From the NCBI GenBank assembly GCA_964573105.1, contig CAZNIS010000004.1, positions 1 to 64,000 on the forward strand: a DNA stretch of 64,000 nt, written 5' to 3'. The notes below the pieces were generated by a model that was given only the letters and a program-made list of their open reading frames with translations, searched no databases and was not told the DNA's origin. How positions within the stretch are numbered: the first letter of the stretch is position 1; each line of letters begins with the position of its first letter. Below, one piece after another: positions 9,029 through 17,307 of the stretch. The translations under genes and the position numbers were made by a program. This stretch comes from CAKZSB01 sp964573105 (GTDB lineage Bacteria > Pseudomonadota > Gammaproteobacteria > Granulosicoccales > Granulosicoccaceae).

Positions 9029-9340
9029 TCAATACACCACCGCCAGTCGGCGACGTCGCCGACGAGCCGGCTGCGATCCGAACATCATTCTGAACAAACC
9101 AATCGTGCTGATTGCGATCCACGAAATCTGTATTAGCGCAGAAGCCAGATTAAAATCGTGCAGCAGGCTGATCATAACGAGGCTCGCAGCGAGAATATTG
9201 GCAATGCAGTAGGTTGCGCTGTTGGATCGCAAAGTGCCCGTTTGCAACATGAAGTAGCTGCCGAGGTACATCACCATACCGGCTACGCCAATCACTTCGT
9301 GCCACTGCGCCACTACTGCATGCATTGCTATTCTCGCCAT
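9029..9340 (-). CDS. Small CBU_0592-like membrane protein
   Basis: 103 residues with three hydrophobic helices: 'VIGVAGMVMYLGSYFMLQTG', 'ATYCIANILAASLVMISLLHD', and 'ALIQISWIAISTIGLFRMM'. The G-Y-x2-L-x2-G first helix and the N-x-A-A-x-L second helix fit the small CBU_0592-type membrane protein family of unknown function. It ends with an Arg cluster (positive-inside tail). It converges with the dipeptidase gene, stops 8 bp apart. Confidence 0.75.
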   Translation of the reverse strand: MARIAMHAVVAQWHEVIGVAGMVMYLGSYFMLQTGTLRSNSATYCIANILAASLVMISLLHDFNLASALIQISWIAISTIGLFRMMFGSQPARRRRRRLAVVY

Positions 9341-9444
9341 TTCTGCTGTTGAGAATAACTATAGCGGCGGGCATCTGAATTCCGGTGTGATCCAATACCG
9401 GGTGGTCTCGGTAATTTTCACAACTAAGGGATCGAGTGCATCGT

Positions 9445-10107
9445 TTACCGCTCGCTAAACCCGATGTCTCCATACCAGGCTTCAGCCCGCTGACCGGAAT
9501 TGTCCGTATCGGTCATCACCACTACCGCATCGATGTAGTGAACCTCGCGACCGAATGCCGCCTTGAAATCCTCGTAGGCGTTGCGCCGCTCTGCCTGCCA
9601 AACACCGGGCTCGTCCTGCTGGCCACGGACGGCGATGATGGCTGCATGGCGTGGATTGTGGGCGTTGCGCCAGCTCGTCCCGGCCGGGTTGCTCGACGAC
9701 CACACATAGGTGACGGTGCGGGTACGCCACTTCAGCAGTCCGCCATCGACCACCAGATAGACGCGCGCGGCGAAGTCATCACCTTCCTTGCTGCGCTCAT
9801 CCAGGCCTTCAAGTCGATTGCCGATCTTCCAGCGCCAGCTCACCCAGGGCGTCTGTTTCAGATCGATGCGGATACGGCGGCCCAGCGCCGAAGCGCTACC
9901 GTCACTGACGGCATTGAGTACGGTGGTGCCGTCGTCACCCACCAGGGAGTAACGCGTATTGCCGTCAAAGCTTCGCTGCTGCCAATCGTCCAGCGAGCCT
10001 GCCGAGAACGATGCCGCCAGCCGGGGATTGGCGACCAGCGCTGCCGACAACCCAGCCAGCAACGCTGTGACACATATTGCGACAATTCGGGAAGGCATTC
10101 TAGCCAT
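9445..10107 (-). CDS. DUF3047 family exported protein
   Basis: 220 residues. A signal peptide or N-terminal anchor at residues 8-27 is followed by the DUF3047 beta-sandwich: 'PWVSWRWKIGNRLEGLDERSK' is the family signature, then 'DDFAARVYLVVDGG', 'TVTYVWSSSNPAGTSW' and 'VVVMTDTDNSGQRAEAWYGD'. The family resembles carbohydrate-binding-like beta-sandwich proteins with no assigned activity. Its start overlaps the stop of the upstream PNPOx-like gene by 8 bp, so the two are probably co-translated. Confidence 0.88.
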   Translation of the reverse strand: MARMPSRIVAICVTALLAGLSAALVANPRLAASFSAGSLDDWQQRSFDGNTRYSLVGDDGTTVLNAVSDGSASALGRRIRIDLKQTPWVSWRWKIGNRLEGLDERSKEGDDFAARVYLVVDGGLLKWRTRTVTYVWSSSNPAGTSWRNAHNPRHAAIIAVRGQQDEPGVWQAERRNAYEDFKAAFGREVHYIDAVVVMTDTDNSGQRAEAWYGDIGFSER

Positions 10108-10585
10108 CTCTCAAGGCGTCCAGGTCGATCTCCGCGCGGTGCCCGAATGAGACGGAATTGTCGACGAACAGCAACTGCTGCAGATCGCATCGATACCAAC
10201 TGATTTTGTCGAGCGCGCGCAGGATCTGCGGTGGCGCGGTGTCAGCATTGAGGTTAAATCTGGCCTGATAGACGTCGATCGCGTGCTGACGCTCGTCACC
10301 TTCCAGCAGCACCACGCGCCCCGACAACTGCAAGCCGCGGATCGCAGACCAGTTGTTCACATCTTCCTGTATCGATCCTGACACGTCCGGGTTTTGCGCC
10401 ATATTCTGGCCGTGGCGGGTGTGCGGCGCAGACAAAAAATACAGGCTTGCCGCACGCCAGGCATAAAACACCGGCGCCACCCACGGCTGATTGTCGGCAC
10501 AGGTGGCAAGGCTCAGTACATGATGGGTTTGCAGGTATTGCACGGCAGCATCGCGATGTGAGTCAGCGTGAGGCAATGTTGTCAT
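10100..10585 (-). CDS. Pyridoxamine 5'-phosphate oxidase-like flavin-binding protein
   Basis: 161 residues with the split-barrel FMN-binding fold: 'VLSLATCADNQPWVAPVFYAW' opens the domain, then 'LYFLSAPHTRHGQNMAQNP' and 'AIRGLQLSGRVVLLEG'. Members bind FMN, F420 or heme and reduce small molecules; the actual substrate is unknown. It lies immediately upstream of the DUF3047 gene with an 8-bp overlap and is divergent from trpB2. Confidence 0.85.
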   Translation of the reverse strand: MTTLPHADSHRDAAVQYLQTHHVLSLATCADNQPWVAPVFYAWRAASLYFLSAPHTRHGQNMAQNPDVSGSIQEDVNNWSAIRGLQLSGRVVLLEGDERQHAIDVYQARFNLNADTAPPQILRALDKISWYRCDLQQLLFVDNSVSFGHRAEIDLDALRDG

Positions 10586-10756
10586 TCCTGTTCTGGCGTG
10601 TGAATGGGTTCACACGGGCTGCACCTGTCGGGGAATCAACGCCGAATTGCGGCCACCGTGTGCATGCGCTTTTCCGGTATTATGATCGGAATCGGCGCGC
10701 AACGTTTGACTACCAAAGGCGCCATCGATTCAACCTTTCGACGCCCCGGAGGCCGC

Positions 10757-12124
10757 ATGACAGATCAGACCAAATTCCTGCTGACCGAAAAGGATATTCC
10801 GAAAACCTGGTACAACATCCAGGCTGATCTGCCGCAACCCATGCCCGCCGTGCTGCACCCCGGCACCGGCCAACCGATCGGCCCCGACGATCTGGCACCA
10901 CTGTTCCCGATGGAGCTGATCATGCAGGAGGTCAGTCAGGAGCGCGAGATCGATATCCCCGAGCCCGTGCGCGACGCCTACACCCAGTGGCGCCCGACCC
11001 CGCTGTATCGCGCCCACCGGCTGGAAAAGGCACTCGATACGCCGGCCAAGATCTACTACAAGTATGAGGGCGTGAGCCCGTCGGGCAGCCACAAACCCAA
11101 CACCTCCGTGCCGCAAGCGTTCTACAACTACGACGCCGGCATCAAGAAACTCACCACCGAGACCGGCGCTGGCCAATGGGGCTCGTCACTCGCCTATGCA
11201 GCCGCCCTGTGGGATCTGGAAGTCAGGGTCTTCATGGTGAAGGTCAGCTTCCAGCAAAAGCCCTATCGCAAGGCGATGATGGAAACTTACGGCGCCACTT
11301 GTGTCGCGAGCCCCAGCAACGAGACCGAAGCCGGCCGCGCGATTTTGGCCAAAACTCCTGACAGCACCGGCAGCCTTGGCATCGCGATCAGCGAGGCGGT
11401 GGAAATCGCCGCGCAAAACGATGACACAAAGTACGCGCTCGGCAGCGTGCTGAACCACGTACTGATGCACCAGACCATCGTCGGCCAGGAAGCCATGCGG
11501 CAGATGGAAATGGCCGGCGACTATCCTGACGTGATCGTCGGCTGCACTGGCGGCGGCAGCAACTTTGCCGGCATTACCTTCCCGTTCATCGGCAACAAAC
11601 TGCGCGGCGGACACGACGTGCGCATCGTCGCCGTAGAACCGGCCGCCTGCCCCACGCTCACGCGCGGCAAATACGCCTACGACTTTGGCGACACCGCACA
11701 GATGACACCGCTGGTCAAAATGCACACCCTCGGTGCCGGCTTCGTGCCTTCAGGTTTTCACGCCGGCGGCCTGCGCTATCACGGCATGGCACCGCTGGTC
11801 AGCCACGTACAGGAACTGGGCCTGATCGAGTCCCACGCACTGGAGCAGATCGAATGCTTCGAAGCCGGCGTCCTGTTCGGCCGTACCGAGAGCATCATCC
11901 CCGCACCCGAAGCCACCCACGCAGTGCGAGGCGCAATCAAAGAAGCCCTGCGCTGCAAGGAAGAAGGCAAGAGCGAAACGATCCTGTTCAACCTGTGCGG
12001 CCACGGCCACTTCGATATGCAGGCGTACCTGGATTACTTCGAGGGCAAGCTGACGAATCAGACCTATGATGAGGGAGAGTTGGCGATGGCGCTGGCTGGG
12101 TTGCCTTCGGTGGCTGGGGGGTAG
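10757..12124 (+). CDS. trpB2: Tryptophan synthase beta-like protein (TrpB2 type)
   Basis: 455 residues of the stand-alone TrpB2 group of PLP enzymes that condense indole (or related nucleophiles) with serine or O-phosphoserine. The PLP lysine is in 'SGSHKPNTS', the phosphate-binding loop is 'CTGGGSNF', and the family-specific N-terminus with 'WRPTPLYRAHRLEKAL' is present. No trpA is next to it, as is usual for TrpB2. ATG 10757 is preceded by CCGGAGG; the frame is open farther upstream but that part looks non-coding. A strong terminator follows. Confidence 0.92.
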   Translation: MTDQTKFLLTEKDIPKTWYNIQADLPQPMPAVLHPGTGQPIGPDDLAPLFPMELIMQEVSQEREIDIPEPVRDAYTQWRPTPLYRAHRLEKALDTPAKIYYKYEGVSPSGSHKPNTSVPQAFYNYDAGIKKLTTETGAGQWGSSLAYAAALWDLEVRVFMVKVSFQQKPYRKAMMETYGATCVASPSNETEAGRAILAKTPDSTGSLGIAISEAVEIAAQNDDTKYALGSVLNHVLMHQTIVGQEAMRQMEMAGDYPDVIVGCTGGGSNFAGITFPFIGNKLRGGHDVRIVAVEPAACPTLTRGKYAYDFGDTAQMTPLVKMHTLGAGFVPSGFHAGGLRYHGMAPLVSHVQELGLIESHALEQIECFEAGVLFGRTESIIPAPEATHAVRGAIKEALRCKEEGKSETILFNLCGHGHFDMQAYLDYFEGKLTNQTYDEGELAMALAGLPSVAGG

Positions 12125-12148
12125 TTTAGCAACGTAGATTGCCTAAAT

Positions 12149-12185
12149 GAGGAAGCAGAGCCCGTTACACTTGGCTCTGCTCCTC
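12149..12185 (+). terminator. Terminator after trpB2
   Basis: Long hairpin: GAGGAAGCAGAGCC pairs with GGCTCTGCTCCTC (13 bp with one bulged A), loop about 10 nt, then TTGCCTTT. It marks the left edge of the A+T-rich block. Confidence 0.75.
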
Positions 12186-12331
12186 TTGCCTTTAGGAGCG
12201 CACAAGATCCGAGCTACTAAAAGAACTGCGAGTATCTTTTGTACGGCGAGACCAATCGGAAACATTGGATAGATATTGAAACGCGCCCAGCGGAGCTCTG
12301 AGGTCAATAGATCAAGTTACAAATCCAAGCT

Positions 12332-13249
12332 CTAGACGGGTGATTTAACCAGAGTGTTAACACTAGCAAACTGGATCTCTACTGATTTCCCACTACGCTT
12401 TGGGCCTACTCCAAACAACCCTTCCACCAAATATTGCATCAAAAAGCGTGGTTCGCTGACTCCACCAATTCGATCCAATTCATATATCCAAACTGTAGTC
12501 TCGATGCTGGCGTTGCTAGCCAACACAGGGTAAAACGGAATTCTGATCCCTTGCACTTCTATACGGTTCGTAGCTACCGACAGCTTGAGTGCTCGCTTGT
12601 ATTTAAACGGTGTCATTTTTTTTAGGCGACGTAGCATCTGAGGAAACTGGCTCGGTACCTTCTGATCTTTACCAGAAAAATCGAAACTAGCATGTAACCT
12701 TTGCGAATGTTTAACACTGCCTCCATCAGAGGTTGCGCAATCACGTGAATATATTCCAGCATCGCATTCAATCACAGACCCAAGTGCAAATACTTTATCT
12801 CCGCTATCTGTCGTATTTAATTTAGCTACATTAGGACCAATTTGCCCATCATTAAGCATATGAACCCAAAAACCAGATTCGTAGTACCATGGCGAATGCA
12901 TAGGAGTTGGGTAATTGGAAGTAGACTCAGACTTTGAGGAGTGAATAAAACTCTGGTGATACTCCAGAGCCACTAGTGACTGTTCAATTTCCCTATCAAG
13001 AGCTCTAATCGCTTCCATCCCGGGAATGTTCTTACTGGCGACACGGATTTCCAGCATATCGCAATACACATTTTCTCGGAAGCAATACGCATAATTTTGC
13101 TGATTATAGCTGTCGCGTGTCAGCGACAATTCTGACGACATAGTGCCATCGCAACCAGTAACATTTTCAGTCGCGAACCAAATCCCTGGAAGATTGCTTA
13201 GCAATCCTAGATTCGTATCCTCCAATTGACCTACCCCACTATATTCCAT
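12332..13249 (-). CDS. Unknown protein, possibly heme-binding/lipocalin-like
   Basis: 305 residues, no signal peptide or membrane segment. Two spots recall a family of heme-binding or lipocalin-like proteins found in cyanobacteria and proteobacteria: 'LSNLPGIWFA' near the N-terminus together with 'YESGFWVHM' mid-protein, and a C-terminal '..ETTVWIYELD..G..EPRFLMQYLVE ... VEIQFASVNTLVK', which lines up with that family's 'FWIE ... FLQLQY ... HVSVATL' as I remember it. This is a remembered pattern, not a computed match. Five cysteines lie in the middle. Last gene of the A+T-rich minus-strand block, 8 bp after the stop of a small ORF. Confidence 0.6.
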   Translation of the reverse strand: MEYSGVGQLEDTNLGLLSNLPGIWFATENVTGCDGTMSSELSLTRDSYNQQNYAYCFRENVYCDMLEIRVASKNIPGMEAIRALDREIEQSLVALEYHQSFIHSSKSESTSNYPTPMHSPWYYESGFWVHMLNDGQIGPNVAKLNTTDSGDKVFALGSVIECDAGIYSRDCATSDGGSVKHSQRLHASFDFSGKDQKVPSQFPQMLRRLKKMTPFKYKRALKLSVATNRIEVQGIRIPFYPVLASNASIETTVWIYELDRIGGVSEPRFLMQYLVEGLFGVGPKRSGKSVEIQFASVNTLVKSPV

Positions 13250-13257
13250 ATTAACAA

Positions 13258-13431
13258 TTACTCTCTACGCCGCATCCTTACAGTCATCTCTACAGACAAA
13301 TAGTAGCCGTACATCTCGGGACAGGGAAACCAAAATTGCCAGTCGAGCCTTTGCCAGCAGTAATCCATCGACAATAGATGCGAATTACTAAACACATTAG
13401 CAACTGATCGAGGTTGCCACCTGACGATCAT
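13258..13431 (-). CDS. Small ORF, 57 codons, rich in Trp/Tyr/Phe
   Basis: Unrecognised. From ATG 13431 it encodes 57 residues and stops 8 bp before the next gene's ATG, the spacing of an operon member. The product is unusually aromatic, with 'DYCWQRLDWQFWFP' and 'MYGYYLSVEM' and a basic tail 'RMRRRE'. A G-rich GGTGGGGG run sits just upstream of the ATG and could serve as ribosome site. In the same frame 9 more codons are open upstream (with 'FYGWGR' protein-like text), so it could instead be a decayed remnant of a longer gene. It lies in the gap between the subtilase and the 305-residue protein. Confidence 0.4.
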   Translation of the reverse strand: MIVRWQPRSVANVFSNSHLLSMDYCWQRLDWQFWFPCPEMYGYYLSVEMTVRMRRRE

Positions 13432-13524
13432 GCGCCCCCACCCGTAAAAACTCGAACGTCAAAAATTCACATTGCCTAGCGTTGATTTAACCTAGAGCTA
13501 GAAGAGTCAGTGCACGGCAGCTTC

Positions 13525-13547
13525 ACACATACGACAGAAGTATGTGT
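13525..13547 (-). terminator. Hairpin after the subtilase gene
   Basis: Perfect 8-bp stem ACACATAC / GTATGTGT with a 7-nt loop, about 110 bp downstream of the subtilase stop on its strand. No T run follows, so termination is only a guess. The rest of 13432-13655 holds nothing else I can support. Confidence 0.35.
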
Positions 13548-13655
13548 TAGGCGGCGAACCGACGTTACCACAGGCAACTTCGAGTCAACCATAAGAACAC
13601 GCCAAATCAGGCCGCCGGAACAATCTGTAACTCTTTCTACATCTAAAGATCCACG

Positions 13656-15860
13656 TCACACTGGGGGACTGTCGACAATAAAACGCTCTACTTTAACGCG
13701 CTGTTCGGGACTTAACAGCCCGAAACCTCCCCGATTTATCGACAACCCCGGAATTAGGCTTAGGGATGCTAAAACACTAGTCTCGGCGGATTCAGGCACT
13801 CCAGAGCTTAAGAGCTGATTGGCGATCTGGTTAGCAATTTCACGCGCGAGCATTGGTGCAGCGACGCTGGTGCCCCCCATCGGCAATACTGATCCACTCA
13901 TACTGCCCGAGGCAAGAACGCCGAAATGCACTCTAGACCCCTCAGCAGCTGCAACTGCATTTGGCACCCTTTGCCCTGCCAACGCGTCGTCTTTTCCGCT
14001 AATTCTTGGACCACCTGCTGAGTACTCTGTCAACTCCCTCTCACGCTCATAATAAGATCCAGCCACAAACACTTCATCACCGGTGGCCATGGCGTTTATC
14101 AGCGACTTTCGCGACACGACACATTCTGAACCGATTGGATCCTCTACTATCAAACGCCCTTGTTCATCGTGTACCTCATAGCAATCATTGACAAAATAGG
14201 ACTGCCGCCCCATCAGTGGATAACCGTAGACTTCCTCATCACTTAGTATCCAAGTGGAAATGGTTTCATGAATTCCTTCCGGAGGTAAACTTTGTAAATC
14301 AAATGGCTTTCTCTGAATATGTATTCTCCAAACGCCGGAGGGAGAGGTATGCGCGTTCTTCCATGGGCCAGTGTCAGCGGCAATTATCGATGTGGGAGTC
14401 AAATAAAACCTTAATAGACCTTTACATGTGTGACCAGCTACAAAATTATATTTCGCTTCGAATACAACAAACTCATTCCCGCCTTCAATTGCTAACAGCC
14501 TAACTCCCTGCCCATGCCCACATTGAATAACTGGCGAAGTGAGACCTGACGGCGTGGTGACCGTGAAGGTATAGCGGTCGTCAATAAAATTAGGCTGCAA
14601 TGTAGCGTTCGCATCGTCTACATCACTACTGTAGGGCAACCACATCTCCATATAAGTGCCTGTACGATCATCAGGAAAAATCTGCCATTCCAAATCTCTT
14701 GACTCAACGGGCCGATCTGAATGATAGGAAATCTCCGAGTGGGTTCGTGACAACTGATTGTTGCCTGCTGAAATTACCAAACTAACATGGCCCCCCTCAG
14801 CCTCATACTCCTTGACTAAACGTGCCAAATTCTTTTCTAAAACGGAGGTGCCATCGTGAGGGCCTATATTAAAGCCATAGCTCAGGTTAATTACCACTGG
14901 CAACTTGTTACCAGACTCCGGAGACATTCGCCTCGCACGATTTAAAATATAGTCAACACCTGCGAGTATGTAGATATCAAGTTCTGCACCAGTGCCTCTC
15001 TCAACCGCCTCTTGCCATAGTTGAACACCTATTATTGGCCTATCCTGCCTATTAGCAACACGGTCGAAGCCAGCCGCGACGTCAGCAACGTGGGTACCAT
15101 GTGTCAAGCCCAGAGCCACTGTTGAACGCCTGGCACTTGAGAAATCAATAGTCCCAAATTCACGGTATATGCTGGCGTCCCCGATCCCGCTATTCTCGTG
15201 TTTGCTGATAAGCTGATCTATCTCAAACTTTCCTAGCTCTTTCCCGAACGGCACACCAGTCGCTGAGGTTTGATGCGCATCCTGCCACCACATATATTGA
15301 AATCTTGACTTATTGTCCGCGTCTCTAAACCACTCATTGGCGAACCCAAGACCATCGTCAACAATCGCGGTGATCACTGTCCCAACTGGCCACCCGCCCT
15401 CAGGAGGCAAAGGTTCAGGCCCCCCTTCGAACGTGGGAACTGTGGGAACCCCCGCCGAAATCGGAGCACTAAATTTGAACGAGGCTCTAGATACAGCCAA
15501 CTGCTTCCTCAGTTCCGGTTCAATAAATACCTCTCCACTACTATCAACTCTAATCAAATCCTCGCTGAGCAACTCCCGGTTAGTAAAAAAGTACCCTGAG
15601 AGAGAACCCAATGGCAAACCTAATGCAGAGGCTATCTCCAACAATGCCGGATTGTTCTTTGATGCCTCTGGGTAGTCAAACACAACAGGTATTGTGCTTA
15701 TCAAGGTGTCGAAAGGAGGACTTTCTTCAAATGGTTCAGCGACATAACGAAAGTACGCTGATCGGCCAGGACCGAACATAAACCAGTTAGCGGCTGGTTC
15801 CATGCCTGGTATTTTATCAAATTGCTCCGCCTCGGATATTACTCTCCACCGATAATCCAT
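13656..15860 (-). CDS. S8 family serine peptidase (subtilase)
   Basis: 734 residues. A ~160-residue N-terminal region of no recognised family (with 'MDYRWRVISEAEQF') precedes the subtilisin domain. The catalytic triad is intact: Asp in 'TAIVDDGLGF' (about D168), His in 'THGTHVADVAAG' (H254) and Ser in 'GGTSVAAPM' (S665); the oxyanion Asn is in 'VISAGNNQ'. A long insert of some 230 residues lies between the Asn and Ser blocks. There is no signal peptide, so it may act in the cytoplasm or leave by another route. It starts 18 bp after the PAP2-fold gene stop, clearly one operon. Substrate unknown. Confidence 0.85.
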   Translation of the reverse strand: MDYRWRVISEAEQFDKIPGMEPAANWFMFGPGRSAYFRYVAEPFEESPPFDTLISTIPVVFDYPEASKNNPALLEIASALGLPLGSLSGYFFTNRELLSEDLIRVDSSGEVFIEPELRKQLAVSRASFKFSAPISAGVPTVPTFEGGPEPLPPEGGWPVGTVITAIVDDGLGFANEWFRDADNKSRFQYMWWQDAHQTSATGVPFGKELGKFEIDQLISKHENSGIGDASIYREFGTIDFSSARRSTVALGLTHGTHVADVAAGFDRVANRQDRPIIGVQLWQEAVERGTGAELDIYILAGVDYILNRARRMSPESGNKLPVVINLSYGFNIGPHDGTSVLEKNLARLVKEYEAEGGHVSLVISAGNNQLSRTHSEISYHSDRPVESRDLEWQIFPDDRTGTYMEMWLPYSSDVDDANATLQPNFIDDRYTFTVTTPSGLTSPVIQCGHGQGVRLLAIEGGNEFVVFEAKYNFVAGHTCKGLLRFYLTPTSIIAADTGPWKNAHTSPSGVWRIHIQRKPFDLQSLPPEGIHETISTWILSDEEVYGYPLMGRQSYFVNDCYEVHDEQGRLIVEDPIGSECVVSRKSLINAMATGDEVFVAGSYYERERELTEYSAGGPRISGKDDALAGQRVPNAVAAAEGSRVHFGVLASGSMSGSVLPMGGTSVAAPMLAREIANQIANQLLSSGVPESAETSVLASLSLIPGLSINRGGFGLLSPEQRVKVERFIVDSPPV

Positions 15861-15878
15861 GTTCCTACCCTCCCTCCG

Positions 15879-17051
15879 CTACCATTCTGCTTTGGCTTTT
15901 GTCCAAAGCCAGGAAAGCGGTGTTTCGTCCGAGGGTGCACTTACGGACACGAGATCGAGAGTACTTATCCAGTCCTTATGAGTTGTTATGGATCCGGACG
16001 ATCCAACGTTGATATAGTCGGATACGTCGAAATCAGCGCCACCCAACTCAGCCGCTCCGGCGCTGGGATTAAACCATACTGTTTGCGCATTACCAGCTGC
16101 TCGAGTGGCACGCTGTATAAAGTAATCAGCTAAAGCCAGCCCCAAAACACACCCTGCCATGCTGTCCACAGGAAAGTGAACACCGGCTACTGTTCTGTTG
16201 ATCGCGATTCTGGTTGCCTGTCGGTACAGCTGGGTGCGATACCCACTATGGCTATAAGGCTTTTGTGCATTCGATTTCGTCAAAACATCCAACACTCTGG
16301 CCACTATAAACGCCTCGGTTGCGTGCCCGGATGGCAATGAGCCGTGATCCGGCGTCAGGATAATGGGCTGGACCTGAGCACTGTATTCCATTGGCCGCTT
16401 ACAGGCCAGCGAGTACTTAAATCTTGTCTCAATAATTCCAGCAAACCGGAGTACAGTTTCCAACAACTCCAGTGTGTATTTGGTTCTATCCGGACGTAGA
16501 TACACGATCGAAGACATGAAAGGAATTGGACCGGGAAGCTGATCTACAATCTCCGACTCCCTATCCAGACGCAGCGCGGCGTAGCCATTGAGAAACTCCA
16601 GTTGCTGCTCGAAGATCGACTGAGAAGGCCGCTCCATTCTGATGAACTCAGAATAGGTTGCGCCGGTGGGCCTTGTATCCCCTGGGTTACTTCGCTCTAC
16701 ATGATAAAGGCCTGCAGACGGGCGAGGATCACCGCTGGCGTTGGAATCTGGGAAAAAATAGAAGTCCAGTTTCGACCAAAGATCGAAATCGAATATATCG
16801 GCCCTGATATCGTGACTAAGGAGATCCAGGTTGTTTACATTTTCCTGCGGTAACGCTACCGGTAGGTGGGCAGTTCCTGGCGCACTCCAGCCGCCGACTA
16901 TGCCATCTCTATTCGATATCAAGCTGGAGGTAAAATCGCCTTGCTGGTACGTACTGCTGTCAGTATCTATCGCTGAACTGCCAGATGACACAGACATCGT
17001 TCTCATGGTGCGCATTGTCCGCATCGTGCGCATTGTTCTATTTTTTGCCAT
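15879..17051 (-). CDS. PAP2/vanadium-haloperoxidase-fold protein with RTM repeats
   Basis: 390 residues. The acid phosphatase/vanadium haloperoxidase active-site set is complete: K212-x6-R219P ('KYSLACKRP'), 'LPSGH' (S241, H243) and R286-x3-G-x-H292-x3-D296 ('RTVAGVHFPVDS'). This fold either hydrolyses phosphate esters or, with vanadate, oxidises halides; sequence alone does not decide. There is no signal peptide and only modest hydrophobicity, unlike membrane PAP2 lipid phosphatases, which favours the soluble haloperoxidase-like group. ATG 17051 has GGGGGAAA 2 bp upstream; an ATG at 17078 lacks one. The N-terminus is five Arg-Thr-Met repeats. Confidence 0.82.
   Translation of the reverse strand: MAKNRTMRTMRTMRTMRTMSVSSGSSAIDTDSSTYQQGDFTSSLISNRDGIVGGWSAPGTAHLPVALPQENVNNLDLLSHDIRADIFDFDLWSKLDFYFFPDSNASGDPRPSAGLYHVERSNPGDTRPTGATYSEFIRMERPSQSIFEQQLEFLNGYAALRLDRESEIVDQLPGPIPFMSSIVYLRPDRTKYTLELLETVLRFAGIIETRFKYSLACKRPMEYSAQVQPIILTPDHGSLPSGHATEAFIVARVLDVLTKSNAQKPYSHSGYRTQLYRQATRIAINRTVAGVHFPVDSMAGCVLGLALADYFIQRATRAAGNAQTVWFNPSAGAAELGGADFDVSDYINVGSSGSITTHKDWISTLDLVSVSAPSDETPLSWLWTKAKAEW
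16995..17039 (-). repeat. Coding 9-bp tandem repeat, (RTM)5
   Basis: Five consecutive degenerate 9-bp units (AGA/CGC/CGG + ACN + ATG) encode Arg-Thr-Met five times at codons 5-19 of the PAP2-fold protein. The unit is a multiple of three, so copy-number change would alter N-terminal length without frameshift. Confidence 0.85.
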
Positions 17052-17307
17052 ACTTTCCCCCAGTTGCAAATTAGGCAATTGCCCTATCTTCTCAACAGCT
17101 TAAACCACTTTCGCATTGAACGTAAACTATTGGGTCGTAAAATTCATTCGGTGTTTTTACGTTGAGTTGTAAATACGAACTCCGAGATCATTCTATATAA
17201 CTCGACTTTCAAATAGATGCACTAATTAGGTTATTTCGAATCTACCCAGTAAGTGAATATAGTGCTTGTTCTCTCTCGCCCTCTCGGTTACCACAAATGT
17301 TGATCAA

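Noticed and set aside
13472..13552. Integron attC-like look (GCCTAGC ... GTTAGGC around a hairpin)
   Set aside because: The left end lacks the required AAC, the inner arms do not pair beyond five bases, and no integrase or other cassettes are present.
16995..17039. Phase-variable switch at the RTM repeat
   Set aside because: The unit is 9 bp, so copy changes keep the frame; only length variation, not on/off switching, is possible.
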